Shown here: positions 37,632 through 45,425 of the stretch, one piece after another
Position numbering within the stretch: the first letter of the stretch is position 1
How the letters are laid out: every line of letters begins with the position of its first letter
Source: Comamonas sp. KCTC 72670
GTDB lineage: Bacteria > Myxococcota > Myxococcia > Myxococcales > Myxococcaceae
Direction: 5' to 3'
Assembly: GCA_014656495.1 (NCBI GenBank)
Contig: BNCN01000004.1
Span: forward strand, 563,071 to 627,070
DNA: 64,000 bases
Position numbers and translations under genes: made by a program
The notes under the pieces: generated by a model
Told to the model about the DNA's origin: nothing
The model's input: only the letters and a program-made list of their open reading frames with translations
Databases searched by the model: none

Positions 37632-38541
37632 GGCCGCGGAGACGCCCATCCCCGCCGCCCTCAATGTCGCGCTCCTGGCCTGCGCGCTGTCCGCCGGTGC
37701 CGGTGCCCTGTGGCTGGCGTCGCACGCGGAGGGTTGGCCGGTCCGGCTGCTCGCGGCGGCGGTGTTCTCCTTCGTCAACAACACCGTGTTCTCCCTGCTG
37801 CACGAGGCGACGCACGGCGTGCTGCATCCTCGGCGCCACGTGAACGACTGGCTCGGGCGCGTGGCGGCGACGCTCTTTCCCACGTCCTTCACCATGCAGC
37901 GGGCCTTCCACCTCAATCACCACCGCAACAACCGGACGGCGCTGGAGCAGTTCGATTACTTCCGGCCCGGGGACAACCGCTTCCTCAAGCGCGCGCAGTG
38001 GTACTCCATCCTCTCGGGCCTCTACTGGCTCTTCGTCCCGGTGGGCGCGGTGCTCTTCGCGCTATTCCCCGGCTTGCTGCACCGGCTGCGAGGGACGGGG
38101 ACGCGCTACGGGGAGCAGACCGGAGCGGACGCCTATCTGGGACGCCTTGACGCGGCGCCCGGGGGCGCCATTCGGGGAGAGGTGCTGATCGCCGTGCTGG
38201 TGCAGGCCGGGCTCGCGGTGATGCTGGACCTGTCCGTGACAGGGTGGGGCGTGTGCTACGCGGCCTTCGCGGTCAACTGGAGCGCCCTCCAGTACGCGGA
38301 CCATGCGTGGTCACCGCTGCATGTCCGGGACGGCGCGTGGGATTTGCGCGTCGCCGCGCCGGTCCGCTGGCTGTTCCTCAACTACCACTATCACCGGGCG
38401 CACCACCGGCATCCGCACGTGCCCTGGCTCTACCTGGGCCGGTACGTACAGCCGGACATCGAGCGCCCGTCCTTCCTGCGCATCTGGCTGTCCATGTGGC
38501 GGGGCCCTCGGCCGTTGCCCGTCTCCGTGGAGGAGCGATGA
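37615..38541 (+). CDS. Membrane fatty-acid-desaturase-like di-iron enzyme
   Basis: 308 residues with four or so transmembrane helices and the three histidine boxes of the membrane FA-desaturase/hydroxylase family: HEATH (63-67), HLNHH (99-103) and HYHRAHH (258-264). These hold a di-iron site. The family includes acyl desaturases, sphingolipid hydroxylases and carotenoid ketolases/hydroxylases (CrtW type); the box spacing does not settle which. The ATG at 37615 overlaps the Rieske gene, and the stop overlaps the next start in ATGA, so all three genes are translationally coupled. Confidence 0.9.
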   Translation: MTSAREAAETPIPAALNVALLACALSAGAGALWLASHAEGWPVRLLAAAVFSFVNNTVFSLLHEATHGVLHPRRHVNDWLGRVAATLFPTSFTMQRAFHLNHHRNNRTALEQFDYFRPGDNRFLKRAQWYSILSGLYWLFVPVGAVLFALFPGLLHRLRGTGTRYGEQTGADAYLGRLDAAPGGAIRGEVLIAVLVQAGLAVMLDLSVTGWGVCYAAFAVNWSALQYADHAWSPLHVRDGAWDLRVAAPVRWLFLNYHYHRAHHRHPHVPWLYLGRYVQPDIERPSFLRIWLSMWRGPRPLPVSVEER

Positions 38542-40037
38542 GCCCGCGCCCCGCGCTCTTCGGCTGGCCCCGTTGGGAGGAGCTGGCGCGCACCAGCGCC
38601 ATGGCGTTGGGCTTCGCGTGCCTGTTCGTCGTCGTCTACGGCGGCGCGAGCTGGGTGACGGGCCTCTATCCGGGAGGCTTCCGGGTGGACCTTCCCTTCG
38701 AGCGCCACATCCCGTTCATCCCCGCGTGGGCGCTCGTGTACGTCAGCATGGACGTGCTGCTCCTGCTCTCGCTGCTCGTCTTCCGGGCGTGGCGAGACAT
38801 GGTGCCGTTCGCGTTGGCGCTGAGCCTGGAGACGGTGGTGGGCGCGCTGTGCTTCCTCGTGCTGCCCGTCGAGGTGTCCTGGCCACCGCGCATCGTGGAG
38901 GGGCCCTGGGCGTGGGTGTTTCAGCTGGCCGACACGATGAATCTGGAGCGCAACTACCTCCCATCCCTCCACGTGGCCTTCGCCTGCACGGCGGCGTTGG
39001 CGTACGCGGAGCGGGCGGGGTGGCTCGCGCGGACCTTCTTCTCGCTTTGGGCGTTGGCCATCGCCGCGTCCACGCTGCTCATCCATGAGCACCACGTGGT
39101 GGACGTCGTGGCGGGAGCCGCGCTGGCGTGGGGCACCTGGCGGCTCGTGGCCCCGTGGGCGCGCCGCGAGTCCGTGTTGCAGACGCTGCAACTCGAAGCC
39201 CTGTGCGCGCGGGAGTTGGTCCGTTTCACCCGCCGCCACGTCCGCTATGGGTTGATTGCCTTGGGGCTCTACGTCTATTCGGCGGGCCGGTGGTGGCGTC
39301 AGGCGCACACGGCGCGGGTGGGCTTCTGCTTCCTCCAACTCGTGGACGACGTCCTGGACGGAGATCGCGCGGTGGAGGGCGAGCCGCTCGACTGGGTGGA
39401 CCGGCTCCTCGTCGAAGTGGAGTCCGGGCGTCATGAGGACACCGGAGCGGCGGCCACGCTGGGGCGCGCGCTCCTGGAGCGTCTGGAGGACGCCTCGGCG
39501 CGGGCCGACGTGCTCACGCTCATGCGGACGATGCGCAAGGACCGCGAGCGGGTGAAGGACGGGCAGTGGTGGACCGAGGACGCGCTGCGAGCCCAGCAGC
39601 GAGAGACCTTCCGCCTGTCCGTGGACCTGATGCTGAGCGTCGCCGGCGCGGAGCTGCGCGCGCACGACGCTCCCGCGTTGCTGGATGCGTTTGGCTGGTG
39701 TTCGGCGATGCGCGACCTGCGGGAGGACCTGGCCCAGGGGCTCTACAACGTGCCATCGGCTGTGGCGGAGGCGGTGCGCGCGGAGGGCAACGCGCCGTCC
39801 ACGCTGGAGGGACTCCTGGGGGCGTCAGCGGGACGGGAGTGGATGACCGCGGAACACGCGCGGGCCCGAGCGCTCCTGGATGCGTCAGGCCGGCAACTGG
39901 CCGCGCTCGAGGGCCGCTCGGGGCTGCCGTTGCTCCGGCTGTTCCACCGTTCCATCGAGTCCTTCTGGGCCAGGCGCCTGCCTCGGCGCCATCCCTTCCT
40001 CCGTGAGGCCGCCGCCGTCCGGCTTCAAGACGCCTGA
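38538..40037 (+). CDS. Fusion of PAP2/AUR1-like membrane domain and squalene/phytoene-synthase-like domain
   Basis: 499 residues with two enzyme domains. Residues about 15-205 are polytopic and carry PAP2 superfamily motifs in the inositol-phosphorylceramide-synthase/AUR1 form: LPSLHVAF (141-148) and HEHHVVDVVAG with H185 and D189. Residues about 215-470 resemble class I trans-isoprenyl head-to-head synthases: first aspartate motif VDDVLDGDR (D270, D271, D274, D276) and second RDLREDLAQGLYNVP (D393, D397). The ATG at 38538 overlaps the desaturase stop. One chain could thus join or process prenyl diphosphates and cleave or transfer a phosphate. Substrate unknown; I know no characterised protein with this architecture. 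It overlaps the convergent next gene by 13 bp. Confidence 0.85.
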   Translation: MSPRPALFGWPRWEELARTSAMALGFACLFVVVYGGASWVTGLYPGGFRVDLPFERHIPFIPAWALVYVSMDVLLLLSLLVFRAWRDMVPFALALSLETVVGALCFLVLPVEVSWPPRIVEGPWAWVFQLADTMNLERNYLPSLHVAFACTAALAYAERAGWLARTFFSLWALAIAASTLLIHEHHVVDVVAGAALAWGTWRLVAPWARRESVLQTLQLEALCARELVRFTRRHVRYGLIALGLYVYSAGRWWRQAHTARVGFCFLQLVDDVLDGDRAVEGEPLDWVDRLLVEVESGRHEDTGAAATLGRALLERLEDASARADVLTLMRTMRKDRERVKDGQWWTEDALRAQQRETFRLSVDLMLSVAGAELRAHDAPALLDAFGWCSAMRDLREDLAQGLYNVPSAVAEAVRAEGNAPSTLEGLLGASAGREWMTAEHARARALLDASGRQLAALEGRSGLPLLRLFHRSIESFWARRLPRRHPFLREAAAVRLQDA

Positions 40038-40645
40038 GCCCCTGACGCGGCCTGCCTGCGCCGGGACCTGCGGCCCAGGACGGCGCCCACCACCAGCGCG
40101 CCCAGCCCCGTGACGGTCACCGCCGCCAGGGCCAGGTGCTTGAGGCGCGAGAGCAGCGGATTGTCGAAGACGTTGGTGGAGTAGTGGAACGCGGCGATCA
40201 GCCACCGGTCTCCCTCCCGCACCAGGGTGCAGGTCCACCGCCCGTCGATGATGACGTCCGTGCCATCGGTCAGCACGTAGTGGTCCCGGGACGAGCCGCG
40301 CGCGATACCGGTGTTGCCGTAGAGCCGCGTCAGGTCATCCACCTCGAACTTCGCCTGGATGCGGTCCACGACCTTGTGGGGCCCCTTCATCATCGCTTCG
40401 TAGTACGCGCGGATGGCGTCCTTCCCCACGCGCACGTCGTTGTTCATGGTCGTGAAGGACACGTCCGGGTGGAGGTGCTGGAGCAGCCCGTCCAGATCCT
40501 GGGCGTTGAGGGCGTCCTCCATCTGCTGCTTGAGGACACGCAAGGCGTCATGGGTGGCGTCGTCGCTGGGGGCGGGCTGGGGCAGGGCCGCGGTCGGGAG
40601 GAAGGCGATCAGCAGCGCCACCAGACAGCCAGACATGCGAGTCAT
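40025..40645 (-). CDS. Secreted or membrane-anchored NTF2-like (SnoaL-type) protein
   Basis: 206 residues. It has a signal peptide (LVALLIAFLPTAALPQPAP), an NTF2-like alpha+beta domain at about 35-165 (family features MEDALNAQDLDGLLQHLHPDVS and GRWTCTLVREGDRWLIAAFHYS), a C-terminal transmembrane helix (LALAAVTVTGLGALVVGAVLG) and a basic tail. The fold hosts ketosteroid isomerases, cyclases and plain binding proteins, so activity cannot be assigned. The gene ends inside the tail of the lipid-fusion gene on the other strand, which suggests no role for a terminator between them. Confidence 0.8.
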   Translation of the reverse strand: MTRMSGCLVALLIAFLPTAALPQPAPSDDATHDALRVLKQQMEDALNAQDLDGLLQHLHPDVSFTTMNNDVRVGKDAIRAYYEAMMKGPHKVVDRIQAKFEVDDLTRLYGNTGIARGSSRDHYVLTDGTDVIIDGRWTCTLVREGDRWLIAAFHYSTNVFDNPLLSRLKHLALAAVTVTGLGALVVGAVLGRRSRRRQAASGAQAS

Positions 40646-40734
40646 CGAGGCTCCAGGGGGTAGGGCGCCCATCCTAGGCCATCCGGCGCCAATCCTTGCC
40701 GGGGTCTCTTGGCCGCGACCTTCGCCCCGTACGC

Positions 40735-41172
40735 TCACCCTTGGTGGGCGTGCTTGCCGAAGGTCTTCGCGGTGACCGTCTTGAACGAGGCCCGGAGGAT
40801 GCGGGTGAGCACGTCGAGGTCCACCTTCGAGAGGTCCTTGACGTACAGGCACCCGGTGCCGCCCGTGTGCGGCCCCAGCTTCGCGAGCGCGCTGGCGTGG
40901 GCCTCGAGGCCGTCCGCGAGGTAGATGACGGCCGCGGTCTTCCGCGGAGAGAAGCTTGCGGCGGGTGCGATGCCACTGTGGCCGCTCGCGTACTGGTACG
41001 CGTACTCGCCAAAGCCGACGATGGAGGGCCCGAACATCCGGGGCTCCAGCCCGGTCACCTCTCGCATCAGGTCGAGCAGCACCTGGGCGTCGCGGCGGCG
41101 CCCGGCGGGCGTCACCTGGGCGAGTAACGTCAACGGATCGGCATCGGTCCACGTGGTGGGCATCGCGTCCAT
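40735..41172 (-). CDS. DUF1801 domain protein
   Basis: 145 residues. It matches the DUF1801 family: MFGPSIVGFGEYAYQYASGH, FSPRKTAAVIYLADG and LGPHTGGTGCLYVKDLSKVD are the family's three conserved blocks. These small soluble proteins have no established function. The start is uncertain: ATG 41172 (MDAMPTT) or ATG 41163; a longer frame to 41223 has no support. Separate 89-bp gap from the NTF2-like gene downstream on the same strand. Confidence 0.85.
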   Translation of the reverse strand: MDAMPTTWTDADPLTLLAQVTPAGRRRDAQVLLDLMREVTGLEPRMFGPSIVGFGEYAYQYASGHSGIAPAASFSPRKTAAVIYLADGLEAHASALAKLGPHTGGTGCLYVKDLSKVDLDVLTRILRASFKTVTAKTFGKHAHQG

Positions 41173-41305
41173 TGTGTCCACTGGACGAAGGCCCCGTCCA
41201 CGGTCGCGGAGGGAAGTCACCATTCGAGGTGCCCCTGGGGTGATTCCTGCCCCGTTGGCACGCCCCTATCCATCTGCGCCAGGTTCATTTCCCAGGAGGG
41301 GTGCC

Positions 41306-42250
41306 ATGATGGAACGTCCCGCAACGCTCGTGCTCTCCGGCGGTGGGGCCAAGGGAGCCTTCCAGGTGGGGGCCGAGCGCGTCCTCCGGGAGGTGCATGG
41401 CTTCCAGTGGGAGCGCGTCTTCGGCGTGTCCGTGGGCGCCCTCAACGCGGCGCTCGTGGCGCAGCAGGCCTACCGGGAGATGAATGACATCTGGCTGAAC
41501 ATCCGCGAGGCGGACCTGTACCGGAAGGTGCCCTGGCCGTTGGTCGCGCTCCGCGTGGGCTTGTTCCGCAAGCTGGGCCTCTACGACAACTCGCCCATGC
41601 GGGAGCTCATCCAGCGGCACCTCGCGGGCCGCGCCTTCCGGGTCCCCGCCCACGTGGGGCGCGTGTCCCTGGTGACGGGCAACTACGAGCTGGTGCCCAG
41701 CGACTCCAAGGGCTTCCTGGACGCCGTCTGGCAGAGCGCGACGTTGCCCATCCTGTGGGAGCCCATCGGGTCGATGTCCCTGGTGGATGGCGGCCTGCGC
41801 AACGCCACGCCCCTGGGGGACGCGCTGGAGTTCGGCCCCACGGAGATCGTCGTCATCGTCTGCTCGCCGTCGAAGATCGAGCGGGCGCGTCCACCCGCCA
41901 ACCTGCTGGATGTGGCCACGCGGAGCCTCACGGACATCACCCTCAACGAGATCCTGCTCAACGACGTGGATGCCTTCGTGCGCATCAACGACATCGTCCG
42001 TCAGGCCTATGACGCCGGGTTCACGGTCCGGCGGCCGGATGGCATTCCCTACCGGTACTGCCGCATCACCGTCATCGAGCCCGGCCGGTCCATGGGCGAC
42101 ATGCTCGACTTCTCGCCGGAGGTCATCCGCATGCGCTTGCGGCATGGGGAAGAGGTGGCCCGCGCCGTCTCCCTGCCCACGGGCGTGGGCCCCGGGGAGC
42201 GGGTGCAGCGCCGGGTGGAGCTCTTCCCGGAGCCGCCCATGCACGCCTAG
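41306..42250 (+). CDS. Patatin-like phospholipase
   Basis: 314 residues. Patatin-family serine lipase: oxyanion loop SGGGAKGAFQ (11-20), nucleophile elbow GVSVG with Ser42, and the catalytic aspartate D161 in VDGG. It acts as an acyl hydrolase on phospholipids or other lipids. No signal peptide is seen, so it is either cytoplasmic or exported by another route. The ATG at 41306 has CAGGAGG 7 bp upstream. Its stop overlaps that of the convergent TVP38 gene by 4 bp. Confidence 0.93.
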   Translation: MMERPATLVLSGGGAKGAFQVGAERVLREVHGFQWERVFGVSVGALNAALVAQQAYREMNDIWLNIREADLYRKVPWPLVALRVGLFRKLGLYDNSPMRELIQRHLAGRAFRVPAHVGRVSLVTGNYELVPSDSKGFLDAVWQSATLPILWEPIGSMSLVDGGLRNATPLGDALEFGPTEIVVIVCSPSKIERARPPANLLDVATRSLTDITLNEILLNDVDAFVRINDIVRQAYDAGFTVRRPDGIPYRYCRITVIEPGRSMGDMLDFSPEVIRMRLRHGEEVARAVSLPTGVGPGERVQRRVELFPEPPMHA

Positions 42251-43020
42251 AGCGCCGCGGGCTTGGCCGCCTCATGCGCGCCCAGCCGACGCGGTGGTGG
42301 GGCCGTCGGCGTGGGCGCGGGTGAAATGGGCGGCGTGACGTGATCCGGCGGCGCGGGCGGCGGCGCGTCGTTGATCTCCTTGTAGAAGCGCCGCCCGACG
42401 AAGACGCCCAGCACCAGTGACAGCACGAGCCCCGCGGCGGACACGCCCGTCATCACCGTGCGCCCCTGCGCCAGGCCGCTGCCGAGCTGCGCGGTGAGGA
42501 AGGTGCCCGGGATGGTGCCCAGCATCACCCCGGCCACCGTGGGCCCCAGCCTCGCGCCGCTGGCCGCCGCCGCGGCGATCATCACATCCGTGGGACAGAG
42601 CGGATTGATGCAGGCCGAAAACGCGAACAGGAAATCGTTGCGCCGCGCCGCCCGCACCAGTGCGGGATACTTGCTGCCAGCCAGGCGCTTCATCAGTCCC
42701 GTGCCGAGCTTGCGCGCCCCAGCGAAAAGCAGGAGGCCCGACAGCAAGCTGCCCGTTAGTGAATAGAGGGTCGCTGCGAGCGTACCGAACATCATGCCGC
42801 CCACGGCGGTCAGCAGTTGACCCGGAAGCAGCGTCAGGGGGCGAATGGCAAGGAAACCGATGTAGGCAATGGGCGCCCAGTTCCCCAGGGGCTCCAGCCA
42901 GCTCGCGAGCCTCTGCTGATCCACGACGTCCGGCCCCAGGAGCCGGAGCGCAACGAGACCTCCCACTGAAACAAGCATCGGGGCCAACACCCGAAGCCAG
43001 GTCTTCACCGACTGCGCCAC
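42247..43020 (-). CDS. TVP38/TMEM64 family membrane protein
   Basis: 257 residues, about six transmembrane segments, with the family core FLAIRPLTLLPGQLLTAVGG, FGTLAATLYSLTGSLLSGLL and the later PTDVMIAAAAASGARLGPT. This SNARE-associated/DedA-related family includes lipid scramblase-like proteins; the function of most members is unknown. A proline-rich C-terminal tail (about 35 residues) is variable. The start is a GTG at 43020 with GGGGAGG 6 bp before it; upstream frames are out of the domain. Confidence 0.88.
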   Translation of the reverse strand: MAQSVKTWLRVLAPMLVSVGGLVALRLLGPDVVDQQRLASWLEPLGNWAPIAYIGFLAIRPLTLLPGQLLTAVGGMMFGTLAATLYSLTGSLLSGLLLFAGARKLGTGLMKRLAGSKYPALVRAARRNDFLFAFSACINPLCPTDVMIAAAAASGARLGPTVAGVMLGTIPGTFLTAQLGSGLAQGRTVMTGVSAAGLVLSLVLGVFVGRRFYKEINDAPPPAPPDHVTPPISPAPTPTAPPPRRLGAHEAAKPAAL

Positions 43021-43328
43021 GCCGTGCCTCCCCGCGGCCCCACTTCCGCCGCGCCGTGGGCCTGAAAGTGAAGGTGGTTTCGGGAATCCGCAATGTGCAG
43101 TGGGGTGTTTCCAACATGAAAGCGTCCGGCCGGGCAGCCCGCCGCCCGGTCCGAATGCTCGGCAGGCGTTGCCAAGCACACGGAATCACAGGTGTTTTCG
43201 TGTGGCGCAGCAGGCGCGAACGGCTGGCGGTGTACGGAGCTTGCTTGCATCGGGGCGCTTCCGTCCCAAGGTTTCAGGCAAGGGGCACCGAGGCGAGGGC
43301 TGGGGAAGTCACGAGAGGAGATGGCGAA
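43021..43328. other. Divergent promoter region, TVP38 and KGG genes
   Basis: 308 bp between divergent genes. No gene, repeat or clear promoter motif was recognised. The end carries GAGAGGAGATGG, the KGG gene's ribosome site. Confidence 0.5.
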
Positions 43329-43784
43329 ATGTCGGACAAGGACAACAAGGGCAGCATGACGGTGGCCGAAGCGGGCCGGAAGGGTGGCGAAACGGTCCGG
43401 AACGAGCGCGGTCGCGAGTTCTACGAGACGATCGGCCGCAAGGGCGGCGCGACGGTGAAGGCCGAGCGCGGTCGTTCCTTCTACGAGGAGATCGGACGCA
43501 AAGGCGGCGAGACGGTGAAGGCCGAGCGCGGCGCCAAGTTCTACGAGGAGATCGGCAAGAAGGGTGGCGATCGCGTGAAGGCCACCCGCGGACCGAACTT
43601 CTACGAGGAGATTGGCCGCAAGGGTGGGCAGAAGGTGAAGAAGCTCATCGAAGAGGGCAAGCGCGCCGCGCGCGCCGCCATGGCCGCGCAGGAAGGCGCG
43701 CAGGCGAGCTCCCAGCCGCAGGAAGGGGCGCCTCAGGCTCCCGCGCCGTCTGGGGAGCCGGCGGGTCCCGGCCAGAACGAGTAG
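43329..43784 (+). CDS. KGG-repeat stress protein
   Basis: 151 residues. It has five copies of the KGG motif (RKGGETV, RKGGATV, RKGGETV, KKGGDRV, RKGGQKV) spaced 20 residues apart, with FYEEIGRKGG as the repeated block. This is the KGG family (YciG, GsiB, Con-10), hydrophilic small proteins induced by stress, starvation or sporulation. The C-terminal 35 residues are Ala/Gln/Pro-rich and outside the repeats. The ATG at 43329 follows AGGAG by 9 bp. Likely cytoplasmic, disordered until bound. Exact molecular role unknown. Confidence 0.9.
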   Translation: MSDKDNKGSMTVAEAGRKGGETVRNERGREFYETIGRKGGATVKAERGRSFYEEIGRKGGETVKAERGAKFYEEIGKKGGDRVKATRGPNFYEEIGRKGGQKVKKLIEEGKRAARAAMAAQEGAQASSQPQEGAPQAPAPSGEPAGPGQNE

Positions 43785-43833
43785 CCTTGCGAGGAGCGTG
43801 GCAACCGCCGCGCGGACCGACTAAGAGGGCCGG

Positions 43834-44172
43834 GTGTACCTGGTCATCACGTTCCTCGAACAGCTGGAAGCCACCGAGCGGGCCATTCGCCGGCTCCGGG
43901 AGTTCGGCATCCCGGAGCCGTGGGTGATTCGCGCGCGGAGCGCGGCGGCGGCGCTGTCCGCCGAGGTGCCCGTGTTCGCGGGCCTCCGCAGCCTGGCATT
44001 GGGCGCGGACGATGATCGCGTCCTCCTGGTGAGCCTGTTGCCAGGGCTTCCCGCGGAGGAGATGGAGCGGCTGGTCCAGCGCGTCCAATTGGAAATGGAT
44101 GCGGACGATCCACCCATGGGCCGTCTGGTCGCCATGCCAGTGATTTCGGCGCCCACGCAGCGCCGATCGTGA
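43834..44172 (+). CDS. PII-like small protein next to antiporters
   Basis: 112 residues from a GTG. The start MYLVITFLEQLEATERAIRR, followed by GIPEPWVIRARSAAAAL, then LRSLALGADDDRVLLVSLLP, gives a beta-alpha-beta pattern like PII-fold or ferredoxin-like sensor proteins; PII-like genes are often placed beside transporters and antiporters. No T-loop or nucleotide-binding motif can be shown. It is 32 bp upstream of an antiporter gene on the same strand, so a regulatory subunit is plausible. Confidence 0.65.
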   Translation: MYLVITFLEQLEATERAIRRLREFGIPEPWVIRARSAAAALSAEVPVFAGLRSLALGADDDRVLLVSLLPGLPAEEMERLVQRVQLEMDADDPPMGRLVAMPVISAPTQRRS

Positions 44173-44204
44173 CGGGGATGCCCCCGCCGGTATAAGCACG
44201 GCCT

Positions 44205-45425
44205 GTGCAAGCGCTGCTCGTCTTTCTTTCCATCGCGGCGCTGTCGCTGCTCGCCTCCAGCCGCGCGCTGGACCCGGGGCGCTTCCCCGCGCTGGCGAGA
44301 CTGGCGGCCAGCGGCTTTCTCTTCGTCCTGCTCGGGATTCTCCTGGGGCCCTCGGCCTCGGGGCTGCTCTCCGAACGGAACCTGGAGGAGCTGCGGCCGG
44401 TGATGGCGCTGGGCCTGGGCACCGCGGGCGTGTTGCTGGGCCTCAACCTGGAGCCCCGGCTGCTGCGCTCGCTGCCGCGGCCCGTCTACCTGTCCGCCAT
44501 GGCCCACTCGGGCACGGCCTTCTTCTTCGTGGCCCTGCCGCTGCTGGTGCCGCTCGTCTTCACGACCGTCCGGGGCTGGGTGGGCGCGCTTGGCGCGGCG
44601 GCGATGCTGGGCGCCGCGGCCAGCCTGTCGTCGGGCCACTCGGCCGTGCTCGCGTACCGGGCCGGGCGGCTGGATCGCGCGCGCGGCCTGGGCGTGGCGG
44701 TGCTGACGATGCTGGATGACGCGGTGGGGCTGGGCGTGCTGGCGCTGGCCTTGATGATCGGCTCCGCCGACAACGTGGGCGAGGGCCTGGGCCTCGTCTG
44801 TCTGGCCTTGCTGCTGGGCGTGATGTGCGGCGCGCTGCTGGCGTTCCTCACACACTCCCTGAAGGACCTGGCGGAGCTGACCACGGTGACGCTGGGGGGC
44901 GTGGCCCTGGTGGGCGGCGCCGCGGCCTATCTGCGGGTGTCGCCGCTGCTGGCGGGGGTGGCCTGCGGGGCGACGCTGGCGGTGGTGGGCGGACGCGTCG
45001 CGGAGCGGGTGGCGCGCGCGCTGGGGCGGGTGGAGCGGCCCGTGTTCCTGGTGCTGGTGTTCCTGGTGGGGTGCTCGGTGCACGCGCGGGAGTACTGGGC
45101 CTGGGTGTTGATGCCCGCGTTCGTGGGGCTGCGCTTCCTGGGGAAGATGGTGGGCGGGCGGCTCGCGGGGCGGCTGGCGCGGTCCGCGCTCGTGCTGCCC
45201 CCCCGCCTCGGCTACGCCTTGATCGCCCAAGGGGGCCTGGCGCTGTGCCTGGTCGCGGAGTACGGCATGCTCGTCCCAGGGGTCCTGGCCCGGCGAGTGC
45301 TGGACGTGGTGGTGATGGCCGCGGTGGTGAACGAGCTGCTGGCGGGCCAGGCCTTCCAGTACGTGGTGGATCCCTCCAAGGGCGTGATGGCGTCCGCGTC
45401 TGCTGACACGAAGGTGGCCGCATGA
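44205..45425 (+). CDS. Cation:proton antiporter (CPA2-like), first of two
   Basis: 406 residues from GTG, about 12 transmembrane helices, monovalent cation:proton antiporter family 2 fold. The central helix carries SSGHSAVLAYRAG, then AVLTMLDDAVGLGVLA, where the aspartate pair is expected for cation/proton exchange. The N-terminal RALDPGRFPALARL region and LGILLGPSASGLLS (loop with GPS) fit the family. No TrkA-N or other regulatory domain. It overlaps the next antiporter gene by 4 bp, so the two may act together as a heteromer or on different cations. Confidence 0.85.
   Translation: MQALLVFLSIAALSLLASSRALDPGRFPALARLAASGFLFVLLGILLGPSASGLLSERNLEELRPVMALGLGTAGVLLGLNLEPRLLRSLPRPVYLSAMAHSGTAFFFVALPLLVPLVFTTVRGWVGALGAAAMLGAAASLSSGHSAVLAYRAGRLDRARGLGVAVLTMLDDAVGLGVLALALMIGSADNVGEGLGLVCLALLLGVMCGALLAFLTHSLKDLAELTTVTLGGVALVGGAAAYLRVSPLLAGVACGATLAVVGGRVAERVARALGRVERPVFLVLVFLVGCSVHAREYWAWVLMPAFVGLRFLGKMVGGRLAGRLARSALVLPPRLGYALIAQGGLALCLVAEYGMLVPGVLARRVLDVVVMAAVVNELLAGQAFQYVVDPSKGVMASASADTKVAA

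Noticed and set aside
43155-43168. 14-base match GAATGCTCGGCAGG shared with 8092-8105
   Set aside because: Matches of this length are expected by chance in 64 kb of high-GC sequence, and the flanks do not align.
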